Notes: generated by a model from the letters alone, not told the origin. Counted from the stretch's first letter, positions 32,666-44,630 are shown. The stretch is 64,000 bases of DNA from Diplodia intermedia (GCA_021495925.1 JAKEKT010000091.1:90176-154175); one strand, 5' to 3'. Numbers and translations: made by a program.

Positions 32666-35634
32666 TCATATATATCCGAGACAGTCGTCAGAATCTGACG
32701 CCGACCCACCCGAATCTCCAGGCTGATTGGGATCTGCGCCGCCAGCCTTGCCGTTGCCTTTCTGTCTGGTGGGCTCCGTTTCTGACCCTTCGTAAAGGTC
32801 GCCAACGCTCTCGCCGCGCCGGAGCGGACTTCTCCGCCTCATTAAAGCCTGCCCGTCGCCCACCCCGAGCACCTTCGCCTCACTCGCCCGCTCCCAGCTG
32901 AGCTTGCTCCCGTCCCTGAAGCCCCTGGGCGTCGACGGACTGCTGTGCGTCTTGCGCAGCGGCTCCGGGCTCTGCTCGCCCGACAACACCTCGCCCTCCA
33001 TGTCGGACGTCGGCGTCGGCGGCGAAAACTCCAGCGCTGGGCTGCGCGGCCCGTCCGTCGACGCGTCTGACAAGTTACCGCTGCTCGAGCCGAAGAACCG
33101 GAATCGCTTACGCTCCTCGGTCGACGACGAATGGCCGTGCCGCCGGTAATTGGGAGGGGGGCTGCTGGCCGGGCTGTCGAACTGCAGGCGCAATGCCGTT
33201 TGGGACTTCTGCATCATCTGCTGCACCAGCGGCAGCTCCAGGTAGCTGGCTCCCGACCGCACGAAGAGCACGAGCCCGAGGCAAAGGAGAATCAGCGTTG
33301 ACTGCACCACCGCCATCCGCTTCTGGAATACCAGCTCGTCCGCAAGGAGCGTCAGGCGCGTGCTGATGGCCAGCATTTCCCGTTGATGCTGCTCGCGACG
33401 GTTCTCCAGCTCAATCACCGTCGACTGCCAGAGTTGGTCGTACTGCTGCCTCTGCAGTGCGTTAGCGGCCTATGTGCGCTGCACGTGGACGAGACACTCA
33501 CGAATTCTCTTAGTTCTGCCATGACCGTGCTGTTCAGCTGATCCAAAAATTTCTCCGTCTTTCCAAGCTGTCGCTTTTCCACCTTGGTAAACGCATCCCT
33601 GAGAATGCGGGACTGATCTTCAATGTACTGCAGCGACAGCGTCGAATTGGACTCCAACATCTGTAGGCGCTTGTGTATCGACTTGAAAAAGCTCTCCTGA
33701 GTCGTGGGCGTTGCATTTGGTGGCTGCGTTGCCGAATTCTTAGCTCCCTCGCCAGATTGGACGGATCTCGTCGACGTGCCATTTACTGCCACGTTTGATG
33801 AATCCTTGGGAGGCGGAGGGTTCTTCTGGTCTCCGTCGGACGAAGCACTGGTGGATGCATTCGTGGCATTCTGGCTGGAACCGGCCGAATGTCCTGCCTC
33901 TACTCGTGGACCGTCCGTCGAGGTCGATGCATGTTTGGGCTGTTCAACGTCGGTTTGATTAGGCGACGCTTGAGTGACGTTGCTAGACGGCTGGTCCGCC
34001 GAGCCCGAATGGCCTGGTGGTGTGACAGATGAGACAGGCTGCGAATTAGTTTGACTCGTGCTACCGTCTGGCACGCCAACGTTGATAGACGTAGCACTGT
34101 CCTTGGGGGTGGGCCGATTCTCAGCTGTGGGAGAGGCATCGACGCCTTGATTGGCCGTCTCAGATTGCGTTGAATCTTCAGCCCCTCCAGATGGTGCATC
34201 CAAGGGCGCAGCTGGTTCGACTTCCTTGGGCGGTTCAGCAGCAGGTATCTCAACAGGCGCTTGCTCGTGTGCATTTGGTTGAATAGCGGGAAGGGCCTGG
34301 CTCTCGCTCTCCATAACCTCGTCCAAATCCTCCTCCCCGCGAGCCGCCTCTTCCTGGTGGCGGAACTCCTCCATCATGGTCGTGCCGTGCACTCTGAGAA
34401 GCGACACCGGGCAGTAAAACTCGTTTCCAAAGTGGGTAAGGAATTCAATCCTGAGGTAACGGGCCCAAATTAGCGGATTCTCAACAAGGAATGCCTGGAT
34501 GTCCCGGCTATTTCTGGCCTCAAAGGTGCCCAGCTCCTTCCAGCGTTCCAGCTTCACCGGGTAACGATCGGACACGCTGACTCTGAAGGTGCGAAACATA
34601 GAACTGAAGAACTCGAAGTTGGCAAGGACAACGGTGTCGACCAGAATGTCGTCGCAAAGCTCAACAATGACGAATTTGTTCTCGGCACCACATTCATTGA
34701 GCATGTAGCTATCCTTGTTCTCGACCAGAAGGGACGACGAGCTCTTGCCCTGCTGGTTCGTCTTGAGCACCGTGGCGGCGCAGTCGAAGGAGGCGTAGTT
34801 GAAGCGCTCTTTGCACGTCTTCCCGGCGTCCTTGCTCCGCGGCCTGTGTGACAGCTCCCCGGCGGCGCCGTCCTCAGCGGTCTCCGCCGCCGCCTGCTGC
34901 TGGCCCGAGGCCGAAACGGCTGCCGCCCGGTCAGCTTTGGTGCCAAATCCAAAGTCCAGCTCGATCTCCGTGTCCTCTCCAAGAAAATCCAACTCGCTGT
35001 TGATGTTGACGGGCCTCGGCTTCCGTCCCTGGGTGCCAGCCGTCCCGCGACCTTGTCCCACGTTCTCCGGCGATTGTCCAGCCTTCGCCAGGTTCTGTGT
35101 CTTCCACTCTTCGAAGGATAGAAAGTTGGCATTGTCCAGCGGGGAGTCGCCCTCAGCTTCGGGTTCGGCCTCGGGCTCGCCTGGTTTCCGGCCGTCGCTT
35201 TGCGCTGGTTCTGCGGATGACTGCGCAGTGCCCGCTGCGCTTTGTGATCCAGTGGCGGAAACCTCGTCAGTCGCACCAGAGCCGCCGGGTGATTGCGCGC
35301 TGATGGTGGAGCTCGAAAGGGTATCGTTTTCTGCCTGGCCAGCGGCATCACTGCCTGTGGGGGCAGACGCCGGAGCTGAAGGGCCAGCTTCGCCGGCCAC
35401 GGTCTCGTTCGCAGCAGCAGTCGCAGCAGCTGAAGGTGGCGGGCGTGACTTTAGGCATTGCTGCGGCAAAGTGTGCGTGATGTAGTTGATTTCCCTGGAC
35501 CTGCAGGTGGAGGCGGACGGCAAGGAGCTTATCGGCGAGTGGACGTCGAAGGGAGGCTCGGTGGTGGTATCGGCGAAGGCGACGGAGTGCAGAAGAACAG
35601 CCGCGAGGAAGACATGTCGGCCAAGCTTGCACAT
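32666..35634 (-). CDS. SLP1: ER SUN-domain protein, Slp1/SUCO type
   Basis: Two exons: 35634-33502 and 33451-32666, giving 972 aa. The N terminus (MCKLGRHVFLAAVLLHSVAF) is a signal peptide. An acidic Ser/Pro-rich segment leads to the SLP1 signature NANFLSFEEWKTQN near residue 175. The SUN (Sad1/UNC-like) domain lies around residues 270-420, with CKERFNYASFDCAATV, ENKDSYMLNECG and LRIEFLTHFGNEFYCPVSLL. A glycosylation-rich, disordered stretch and a coiled coil (EKRQLGKTEKFLDQLNST) precede one membrane span near residue 765 (STLILLCLGLVLFV). Slp1 with Emp65 protects soluble proteins from degradation in the yeast ER, and the same role is likely here. The central SUN domain separates this class from nuclear-envelope SUN proteins. 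The C-terminal ~190 residues are Ser/Pro-rich and presumably cytosolic. Confidence 0.9.
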
Positions 35635-36447
35635 TGCTTGAACATGTCAGTCGATACTTGGTGGGCGCATAGGAAAGGGCTCGCAGCAGCACAGGAGAGA
35701 TGCAGGAGGCGATGTCATAGGCCGAAGAAGCCAGCTCTCAGGTCTTTCAGCCGCGCCTGTCTGGACCCCGGCATTCGCCGCAGCGGTGTGCAACCACCAC
35801 CCACCAACTGCCTCCCTACCCTGCCCTGCCCTGGCTTGCAGCCCACTTCCCGCGCTGCAGACTTTCCGATCACCGCATATGCGCTGCTTTATTTCCAACA
35901 TCTGATTTATCATTTACTATCGTCCCGGGCGCGGGGGCGGCCACCCATGCCATGCTCTCGCCACCTCCAGCCCCCGCCCTCAATCGCTGCCTCTCTCACA
36001 AGAGCGCGTAGACATACCTGATCCTTTTTAAGTACCGCTGCCGCCAAAACTTGCCCGTATGCATGCATCGGCCTTGATAAGGACCGTCTTTCAAAGAACC
36101 ACCCATCCGGCCTTCTCGTCACTCTACATGAACAATTGCGTGCTTCAATCAGGTAAAACAAAAAAAGGGGGGAATGAAAAAGAGAAATTGCGCGCACCTA
36201 GACCCGAGCATGCCTTCGAACGCCATGCACGCAGAGATATAACGCGTCTCATGCCATGGAAAGGGTATGCTGCGCTCGAACAAAGCAATGCATACGCCGA
36301 AAAAAGAAGTGCCATGAGAGCTCGAAGAGAAAAGGGGCCCGCGTCGAGTGCTACGGACCATCATGAGACTTACGGCAGAAGAGCATAATCGTCATCGCAA
36401 GTGAGCGGTCTTCCAACGCCAAATCCCAAACGTCCCACCCAAGTGCA
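35635..36447. other. intergenic, nothing specific seen
   Basis: 813 bp between the SUN-domain gene start and the HAL4-type kinase stop. It holds the promoter of the former and the 3' UTR of the latter. No repeat, RNA gene or supported ORF is visible; short A-runs occur near 36160. Confidence 0.5.
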
Positions 36448-38069
36448 TTAGAATCCTTCGTCTCCGGCCCTGCAGAGACGTATTTGGTCAACCCATTCCG
36501 ACCGGTTGACCTCTTCTGCGGTCAGGCGGCGGTTAGGATTGGGATCGAGAATCGAATATATGACGTTCCGACATTGACGCTGCCAGCCTGTTAGCCGTTT
36601 CGGATAGATTCGGGGAAAAGGGGTGACCTTACACGACGGAGCACCTCGATAGGCCTGTAACCGGATTCCTCCTTGCGGTCCTCGAGATACTTGGTGTAAA
36701 ATTCATCCTCGCCCTTCTTTGCGACACGCCAAAGGTGGCGCCCGGTTCTCATGGCCATGTAGATGACGCCGCAAGCCCAGACGTCAACAGCTCGGGGGTC
36801 AAACTCTTCATCCACGTATTCTTCGGGGGCGATGTAGGGCGCCGAACCGCAGATGCCCGCGGTCATGTGGGCTTCCTCTTCCCAGGCCATGCGGAAACAC
36901 TCGCCGTTACCAAAGTCGGTGATTTTGATTGCTCCATGGGAAGTGAGAAGAAGATTCTCGGGCTTCAAGTCACGGTGGGCAACACCCATGCCGTGAAGGT
37001 AGTCAACGCCGCGCATTAGCTGCTTGAAGAAGCAATCGGCCTCGACAACCTCGAGTTGGCCGGCCGCGAGAATGAGAGTGTAAAGGTCTCCACCGGCGCA
37101 GTATTCCATGACCTCACAGAACTCACCCTTCTCGTCCTGGATGAGATCGAGCGTGTTGATGATATTTGGGTGATGCATGGAAGAAGAAATGCAGAACTCC
37201 GAGGTCAGGCGCTTGTTGTACTTCTTGTCAGATTCACCGGGGCGCTGCTTGAATTCTTTGACGGCAAACAGCTGCTCGCGCTTGGGGTCCCTCTGGTCTT
37301 GCTTATGGGCTATCTTGACAATACCGAATGCGCCGCGTCCGATGATCTCCTGGCACTTTCCGTACTTTTGCACCAGCGTCATGGAAGAGCTAGCACCGGT
37401 CTTGTGGTCTATGTTGAATTTCTCTTTGTCGTTGCGCAGCTGGTCGACCCACCCCGACATCAGGCTCAGAGGCTGCTCCTCGGGGTTCGCTTCTTTCTTC
37501 TTTCCAAGCATCAGGTTCTGGAACATATCTTTGAGCTTCTCCTCGCGCCTCTGGACGCGGAGTTGATGCTCGTGACCGCCATCGTCAAGGTGCTTGAAAC
37601 GTTTCGAGATATTGGCGGCGGCCTGCTGCTCCTTCTTCTTCTCAGCATTGCTCTTGGAGCGATCCACCAAGCTGGCAGGCTTCTTCTCGTTCAGGGAGGC
37701 TTGACGGCGCGGCTCTGGCTTGGGCGAGCTGGTCGGGCCGTCGCCATTCGCCACCTTGGCTTCAGCTACTTTTTCGGGGATTTTCTCGGACGCCAGGTTG
37801 ACTCTGGAACTGTCTCGGGAATCCTCGCGGCGGGCGAAGATGCCGCTTATCCTCGAGCTCATGGTGGGCTTCTTCGCGGGCAGGTTGGGCCTTGCGGCGG
37901 CGCCAGCGGCGCCAGCTTGCGCGCCGTTGGCTGGCGGCGCAAGAGTGGCATGCTGCGGCGGAGGGAGGGCGAAGTTGCCGTCGGACGAGGCGATCGACGA
38001 GGCGGAGGTGGAGGCAACGGGAGAGCCGGTCGCCTTTGAGCTCACGGCCGGCGAGGTCTTGTTGGCCAT
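36448..38069 (-). CDS. SAT4: Hal4/Sat4-type serine/threonine kinase
   Basis: Two exons: 38069-36633 and 36579-36448, 522 aa, joined in phase 0 after VLRR. The N-terminal ~235 residues are Ser/Ala/Pro-rich and basic. The kinase domain runs from about 240 to 515: glycine loop IGRGAFGIVK, lysine FAVKEF, HRDLKPEN, DFGNGE and the activation segment CGSAPYIAPEE with VDVWACGVIYMAM. The short C-terminal exon carries ILDPNPNRRLTAEEV, the end of the kinase fold. Yeast Hal4/Sat4 and Hal5 stabilise the potassium transporters Trk1/Trk2 and other plasma membrane permeases, giving salt tolerance. The family placement is firm, whereas assignment to Hal4 rather than Hal5 or Npr1-like paralogues is less so. 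It shares no promoter with its neighbours and has a 2 kb upstream gap. Confidence 0.9.
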
Positions 38070-40062
38070 GATGTGACAGGGTGTGAGGTCGGACTTAAAG
38101 GCGGTGACGGGCGGAGAAGAGGGCAGTCGGCGGCGCGCAGTCGGTTGAGACTAGAGAGTCTCGGGGCTGGGGCAAAGCCCAGGAGGGTGTGTTATTGGTC
38201 TCGCAAAACGGCGTTGTGTGGGAGAGCGCCCGCTGTCGGGGGAGGATGAGGTTGTCCGCAAAGCGTGGGGAGCAGGGTGTGGGCACAGCGAGGTAAAGCG
38301 GTCGGAAGAAGGCGAACCTTCCTTGGCAGCCGAGGCGCGTAGTGCTTGGAGCAGCCACTTGCTGGCGACTCGACCGGCTGACAAACTGCGCCGGCGTGTG
38401 ACACGGACCGTGGGCGTTGTTGACCGCCGGAAGCGCGCAGGGCCAAAGTGCGCGACTGCGGGAGGAGGCACGGGGAGGCAGAGATTTGTCGCTTTTCAGG
38501 CGCGGACTTGGGGGCGCGTGCTGTCGCAGGCGGCGGATTTGAAGTGATTATTCAAGCGCGGGCAGCGTGGTGCGCGGAAGTGGAAGAACGTGCCAGTGTG
38601 TGCGCTATTTTACAACCACCGGTCCTCGGGAGAAAAAGATTTGAGCAGTGCAAGAGTGGCCGCGGGGCCCGCGGGCAGAGAGAGCCGCAGCAGCTGTTGC
38701 GCGGTGCACACGAGCGTCGCTGTGGCCTTCTTCACTGCCGCATGCGCTCACCGTGCTGCGGCATGCTGTGCGGGCGCCGGTGGTGATTGGGGCGGGCGCA
38801 GCAGGCTCTCAGCCCCGCCGCAGCTGGACAGCTGGACAGCGACTGTACGTCATGCCTTGCTTGTATCCACCGTCTTCCAGCAGGTCCACGGCGGCGGCGC
38901 TGGTTTGCCCGGAGCGTGTCTCCCCGCCGTTCACGCGCCCACGCTCCCCGCCCGCCAGCCGCCTGCAATGCTGCTGGCATTCCCGCTGCGTGCCCGCCGC
39001 CAGCCCTGCGCGTGGCTGTGGCGTTCGCCGACGATGTGGCCCCGCAAGTCGCAGCCGGCCGGCCATACGATCCGCGGCCATCAGCCGCCGGACGAGCGCG
39101 CGTCAACCTCCCCAATCCGTGACGATGCGGCCGACCGCTGGACAGCCCCTCTCCAATCTCGCTTGACCCCAAAGGCCGCGCTGCCATCCCGGATGCGCTA
39201 GACGCGGCACTGCCTCGCGCTTACAAAACCAGGAAGCCCTTCGATCCGGAGCCGTCCTCGCTCAGAAGAGCCGGTCCAGCGCAGCGACGGCAAAGCGGCA
39301 GACCAATGATTAAATCCCTCACCGCCGCGACCTCAACACCATCCGCAAGTGTAGCCCTCCCCGATCCGGCGACCTGCGGCCCTGGGGCCCTCGCCTCAAC
39401 ACCACCTCCCCGCCCGCATCCCGCCTGCGACCGTCACATCGCGCCATGCAATGCCCGACTTCTGCACGCGCGATCGCCGCCGCCACGGTTCGCGTGTTCG
39501 CACAATATGACTTGCTGGTGCTGCAGCTCCGGCCGGCTCTACGCGACAATACCCTAGAAATGCCGCACGCCTCCCTTCTGTACGCGCAGGTACTCCTGCC
39601 CTGCATGCATCAGCTTACTTGCGGCGGGGTGCCTAAGTGGCTTCAGGATGAAAGGCCTCCCGATACCGCTTGCCCCTCTTGTGACACCAATGTGAGCACC
39701 GCCAAGAAGCCAAATGTTATGCCCTATTACCACTCTGTAGACACAACGGCAGTAATCTCGAACATGCCCCATTGACATCACCCTGCCACTATACAGCGAA
39801 TGAAGAGGGCGACAGAGGCCACGAGGTGGCCGTTGGCCTGTGTGCGGAAACGCCCGCTGAATGCCGTCGATCCAAGTAAGCTTTCTTGTGCTATGCGGCT
39901 GTGTATCCCTCTGTTGTCTATGCTGTATTCCCTCGCGAATTACATGTATGTATGGACATGCACCACGCCCGCGGCCGGCCGCGAGCTCGTGCTGCCTCGT
40001 TGATTGCTTTTGCTCCTCGTCCTGCCCCAGGAATAGCTGTCATTGAGTGCCCCGGTAGGCGA
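38070..40062. other. 2 kb intergenic region upstream of the HAL4-type kinase
   Basis: The left half is very GC-rich, with overlapping chance frames on both strands (up to about 200 codons) that resemble nothing known. The right half, from about 39550, is closer to average composition and should include the 3' UTR of the CaMKK gene. I call no gene and see no RNA gene. Confidence 0.5.
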
Positions 40063-42466
40063 TCAGGCCGCCCTTTCCCCAGAGGCCTCGCCCGCATCGC
40101 TCTGCGCGTTGCTCTTGGCTTTCTCGACCAGCTTGGCTAGCGCCGAAACTGCAGGCTTGGGCCCTTCGCTGCCCAACTGCAAGGCATCAAAAAGGCTCGG
40201 ATTCCGTCGGATCGATTCCTTGCCCTCCACGCGCCGGGTGAGATATAGCGTTGGCCGCCTCATCCCGCGCTCAGCCAAGATTTTCTGCACCTCTTCCTCG
40301 TAAGCTGTTTCGTACACGTCGATATCCACCGCACCTGGCGATTCGCACACCATATGCTGATGGTCAGGGGGCAATTCCTCTCCTGCGGGGCAGTTGAGAT
40401 CAAGAAACAACTGGTCTTCCAGGGGGTCATGGGCCTGTCCTTTGCCTATCTCCAGTCGCGGTGTTCGTGGCTCGGTAGGAGTCAGTGATGACTGCGTGTC
40501 TCGAGGATCCAGCCTTGGTGATTGCCCCGCACTCCCAGGTGTCGCGAGGCCTGCGTCATGGAGGTGATCCGCCAACTGCTCGACCTTCTGGGACGCGTCT
40601 ATCTCGTGATGGACGCCCTCTATTGTTAAATTGGTCTCCACACACTGCCTTTTGTCGGTCGTTTCGCTGTTCGACCTTGCCACCCTGCCGTACGGGCGCA
40701 TCGAGAGCGGAGGTGCAACCATGCGGTGACCAAAAATTCCTTGCATTAGGTCAGGCCGCTTCTTGAATAGCAGCTGCTTGAAGCGTTTTACCGCTTTCAT
40801 CTTGGCGTAGTGTAAGTTTCGACCATACAACGAAAGGCGGGGATGCTTACCACAGTGATCAAGTGCCCCATGTTTCCTGTGATCGCAGCATTGACTTCTT
40901 CCTCGGTAGGGGGTTCGATTATAGCGGCGATGTTTTCTTCCTTTGGCAAAAGGCAGTCCGTTCCTCTCCGAGTTACCCAGGGGTGGTTCTGAACCAGTCA
41001 ACTCACTGAACCAACAGGAGATTGCATTTGACAACGTACCCTGAGCTCATCCATAGTGATGCGTTTGTCTGGATCTTTTTCCAGTATCCGATGCATCAGA
41101 TCAGCAAAGTCCACTTCGCACTCTTCCAGTGCAACGTTGTCGTTCCTGATTGCATCGTAGAGCTCGATCATCCCGGTCTTCTCGAAAGGTATCTTCCCAA
41201 AGCGCAAGCAGTACAGCGTGATGCCCATTGACCAAATGTCGGCGGCTTTGCCAGAGACATCGCCATGCTTCGGGACGCAAAGCTCAGGAGGCATGAACGC
41301 AGGCGAGCCTGCTGACTTTTTAGTCTTCATCTCCGAGTCCTTCTCAAACATTTCAGAGACACCGAAGTCGACGATTTTCAGGACATCATCATCGGTAATC
41401 AGGCAGTTGTCCGGTTTAATGTCGCGATGAATGATGCCCTGCGCATGCACTAGAAAGCGTTCGGTCAGTCTACGATAGCGCATGATCCTGACTTTCGACA
41501 ACTTACGATACTCTATACCGAGGATCATGTCGCGGAACCAGCATCGACATTGCTCGTCATCGTACGGGTCTGCCCTCTCGTCCAGACCAACGCGCATGAC
41601 CACGCCCTTTTTGCAGATCTCCAGCACCATATACAACGAGTCCTCGTCCGGATCGTCGAGTACCTCGATCAGCGATACAAGGTTGGGGTGGTTGAGCTTC
41701 TTCATGACAGCAATCTCCTCCTTGATAAGGTCCAAAGAGTTATTAGGTTCACTGCCGGAGTGACGGTGAAGAGGAAGGTTGAAGCCGCGGCCGGCAGAAT
41801 GCTGATTCTTGCGATGCCTGACGCCGGGACTACGAAGCATGTTCGACTGCGCTCGCTTCCGCAATCGTGACTTTGAAAACTCCTTGACCGCCTGTGAAAA
41901 TCTTTTCAGCACAGAACCCTCGGTTGTATGTGATTGCGAGGTGCTGAAAGGGTGCTGCGGGCGCCCGTTGCGACAGATTCCTTACATATTCGTTTCCATA
42001 TTGGTCCACTGCTACATGAACAGCGCCAAACGAGCCCCTCCCGATCTCCTGATCGATTATGTACTGGTTGATGCGGTGCTGAGCTGTGCCGTCGTCTTCG
42101 CTGTTGCTATACTCGGACCGCGCGTTCAACGTTTCCTACGGTGCGACACAGTCAGGATGGGTGGTGGCGCGGGTCATTGGGCACGGAAAACAGACTTTGA
42201 CTTCTCTGCTGGTAGAGGGAGCGCGGCGGTGGTGGCGCAGGGGACTCTGATAAGCCGGCGCAGAGCTGTCCGCGGAAAGCATCAGGGTCAGCTTCAGCGG
42301 TGAATGAATGCGGCGGACAGCAGGGCGCATACACATGCTTGATCGCAGGGGGCCTGCCAGACTCGTCCGGATCAGGGACGGCCAGGGAAAGGTTGTCAGA
42401 GGGGTATAGGCCCGGGATGTCGTCAGCGGAGAGGTGCTGTTGCAAGCGCGACGAGGGCTGCGGCAT
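40063..42466 (-). CDS. cmkC: CaMKK-type kinase (Ssp1/CmkC family)
   Basis: Six exons: 42466-42185, 42135-41986, 41891-41507, 41449-41040, 40988-40851 and 40800-40063, giving 700 aa in frame. The kinase domain covers about residues 117-415: glycine loop IGRGSFGAVH, catalytic lysine AVKEFSKSRL, HRDIKPDN, DFGVSEMF and the activation segment KSAGSPAFMPPE. Between the lysine strand and helix C there is an Arg/His/Pro/Ser-rich insertion (about 160-190), as in calcium/calmodulin-dependent kinase kinases. In fungi this family (S. pombe Ssp1, A. nidulans CmkC; related to yeast Sak1/Tos3/Elm1) activates AMPK/Snf1 or CaMK. A basic segment after the domain (MKAVKRFKQLLFKKRPDL) is the best candidate for a calmodulin-binding helix. 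The first intron (42136-42184, donor GTGCCC) is the least certain join. The gene is divergent from TRAPPC1. Confidence 0.9.
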
Positions 42467-42789
42467 TGCCACCGGGGTGAGGACAAAGGCGGGCTGAGAA
42501 AAGTGGCACAAGAGCGATGGAGTAAGAATGCACGTGTAAAACCAGCTCGGAGGGCTTGGAGGAGGTAGGAGTGTGTGCGCTGCAGCGCGGTGGGTTTGGT
42601 TGAAGCTCAGGCTGATGCGCTTGCACCCCGCGCCAGGCCGATCTTTCCTGGACCCTTGTCGCCTTGGAAAGAAAGCTTGACCATGGGAAGCAGCGTCGGC
42701 CTCCATGAACCTCCGATCCACCCATCCCGCATCTCGCCCGCATCTCGCCGCACCATCCCCGATCGACAGCCCGCGCCGGCCCAGCCAAG
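42467..42789. promoter_or_regulatory. 323-bp divergent promoter, CaMKK / TRAPPC1
   Basis: The only DNA between the start codons of the two outward-reading genes, so both promoters and 5' UTRs must share it. Composition is GC-rich with C/T tracts near the TRAPPC1 side (42720-42780). I recognise no specific factor site. Confidence 0.6.
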
Positions 42790-43449
42790 ATGGTCATCTA
42801 CTCCTTCTACATCTTCGATCGCCATAGTACGCCGCCCCGCGCTCGCGCTTGACTTGCGCAGCCTGCTCACCGTCCTGCAGCCGAATGCATCTACAGCAAG
42901 CGATGGCTGCGTCCCTCCGGCCACACCAAGGCCGGTCGCCCTACTTCTGGCGGCAGTCTCATGAGCGACGGCGACCCTCAAGCTGGTCGCAAGGCCCTGT
43001 CTAAAGAGGACGATGCGAAGCTCATGTTCGGCGCCGTCTTCTCCCTACGAAACATGGTCAAGCAGCTGGGTGGAGAGGACGATACGTACGTGCCCCCGCC
43101 ACGGAGCTCCTTGGACGCTTGTCGCTGACGGCCTCGCAGCTTCCTTTCATTCCGCACCGGCGAATACAAGCTCCACTACTACGAGACCCCGACCCGTCTG
43201 AAGTTCGTCATGCTCACCGACACGAAAACGAACAACCTCCGCATAGTTCTACACCAAATATGGGCCAACCTCTACGTTGAATTTGTCGTGAAGAATCCTC
43301 TCTCGCCCGTGGAACATCCAGGTGGTGCTGGGGTAGCCAACGAACTCTTCGAGCTGGGTCTAGATAGCTTCATTGTAAGCTCTAACGCGTCGGTCTCTAT
43401 TGAGCACTATCCCTAACTGTTGTAACAGGACAGCGTCTGTCCCGGATGA
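42790..43449 (+). CDS. bet5: TRAPP subunit TRAPPC1/Bet5
   Basis: Four exons: 42790-42826, 42881-43085, 43140-43374 and 43429-43449, giving 165 aa. All three introns are 54 nt. The start MVIYSFYIFDRHTECIYSKRW is the family hallmark of Bet5/TRAPPC1, which forms a longin-like fold. The last exon encodes only DSVCPG and the stop. The protein belongs to the core of TRAPP complexes, the exchange factors for Rab1/Ypt1 in ER-to-Golgi and Golgi transport. KLHYYETPTRLKFVMLTD and LHQIWANLYVEFVVKNPL match the conserved strands and helix. A loop of about 40 residues after the first strand (around SGHTKAGRPTSGGSLMSDGD) is longer than in yeast Bet5 and is common in filamentous fungi. Confidence 0.93.
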
Positions 43450-44404
43450 GAGCAGAAGCCAACTGGATTGATCCTCAAAACTCTCAGTGACTCAATTCGA
43501 CCGTCACGCAATCTCGCCACGTTATCCGAACGTGAAGAGTCCAAGGAAATCACGACGGTGTTTCGACCCCAGCCTGTACTAGAAACGAGCCGTTATGTGT
43601 GCGATTCGTTGAGCCCATGGCCACCATGGCTCCGCGTGGGGATGATGAGGAGCTGAAGTACCTGGCGTAGAAAGTTGCTCGCCTGTCAACATTCAGACCA
43701 ATAATCGAAAGCACTAGCATGACGTCCTCCCTATTTGTGCGTGATCTTTCCTTTTCGGCTGTACATCAACACACCTGCTTTCCGATCCTGGTATGTGAAT
43801 CACCAATTACGAAGTATGCCGCGAGTATGGTGGCCCTACTTCGCCGCAAATCGCTAAAGCATTCGACCCTCTTCAAACCTGTCTCATTCGAGAAACTGCA
43901 TGCTGCTCACGTGGGTAGTTGGAAGCTACGTTTGGATGTTCTTGTGTGATTTTCGGGTCTAACATCTAGATTCTGCCATGTACCTCACCCGATTTTGCCA
44001 AGAGGTCAGCAATTTTCGTGGGACGTCAGGGGAAATCTCCAATGACTCTCCGGCAGGAATCCAGGTCATCTCCGCACATGCTAACACCCACCATGCCTTC
44101 TTATTCCATGGATCTTGTTCTGAAGGTGACTATCGCTTATTAGACGGAGGTAGTCTCTCTGCTAAACTTTGCTACTGACATCTCAAACAATGCAATTAGC
44201 CCGCTTCGCTCTGGCTTGTCGTTGGTCAGAGGGAAATGCTTCCGCCTCGAGTCAATGTCGGATCCTTGAAGACGGCTCGACAACCAGCCATTCGCAGAGC
44301 ACAGATATAAGCAACAGTAATCGCTGACCATCCGGCGCATCTCTATTGGTAGATCATCTTGGTGGTGGATGGAAAGATGGGCCTGTAAACCGCCCGGGCA
44401 TCCT
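43450..44404. other. intergenic, TRAPPC1 3' side
   Basis: Roughly 950 bp of near-average composition with short open frames only. None resembles a known protein and no intron-linked model could be built. It should contain the TRAPPC1 3' UTR and distal promoter of the zinc-GTPase gene. A decayed gene copy is possible but not shown. Confidence 0.4.
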
Positions 44405-44434
44405 CCAAGGTGCTCATGGACACCAAGGTGCTCA
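44405..44434 (+). promoter_or_regulatory. 12-bp direct repeat with two CAAGGT motifs
   Basis: The 12-mer CCAAGGTGCTCA occurs exactly at 44405-44416 and 44423-44434, offset by 18 bp, about 200 bp upstream of the start codon of the CobW/ZNG1 gene. Each copy contains CAAGGT, which as I recall is the zinc-response motif bound by the zinc-starvation regulator ZafA in Aspergillus. The link to a zinc GTPase gene makes a regulatory role plausible, but it is inference. Confidence 0.45.
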
Positions 44435-44630
44435 ATCTCATCAACGTACCGTGGTACTCTACTGAAGTTGAGTGTCGCTTGAGAAAAACAGAAGGCCACA
44501 CTTTCCAGCAGCTGGGATTATAAATTGCTTTTCAATCCGTGGGGCAGCTTCCTCATCAACTCCCTCCTCTTCCAACTTCACTCGGACGATTCTATCTTCT
44601 TCCCCCTTGCTCATATCGAACCCCAAGGAA

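Noticed and set aside
38590..39201. Plus-strand frame of 203 codons between two kinases
   Set aside because: Cys/Arg/Ala-rich chance translation with similar frames on the opposite strand; no conserved feature.
40909..40920. GGGTTCGATT resembling a tRNA B box
   Set aside because: Lies in exon 5 of the CaMKK gene (complement encodes the stretch around EPPTEEEVN); no tRNA fold.
43978..44500. Short frames on both strands upstream of the zinc GTPase gene
   Set aside because: No resemblance to any protein and no splice-linked model; left as spacer.
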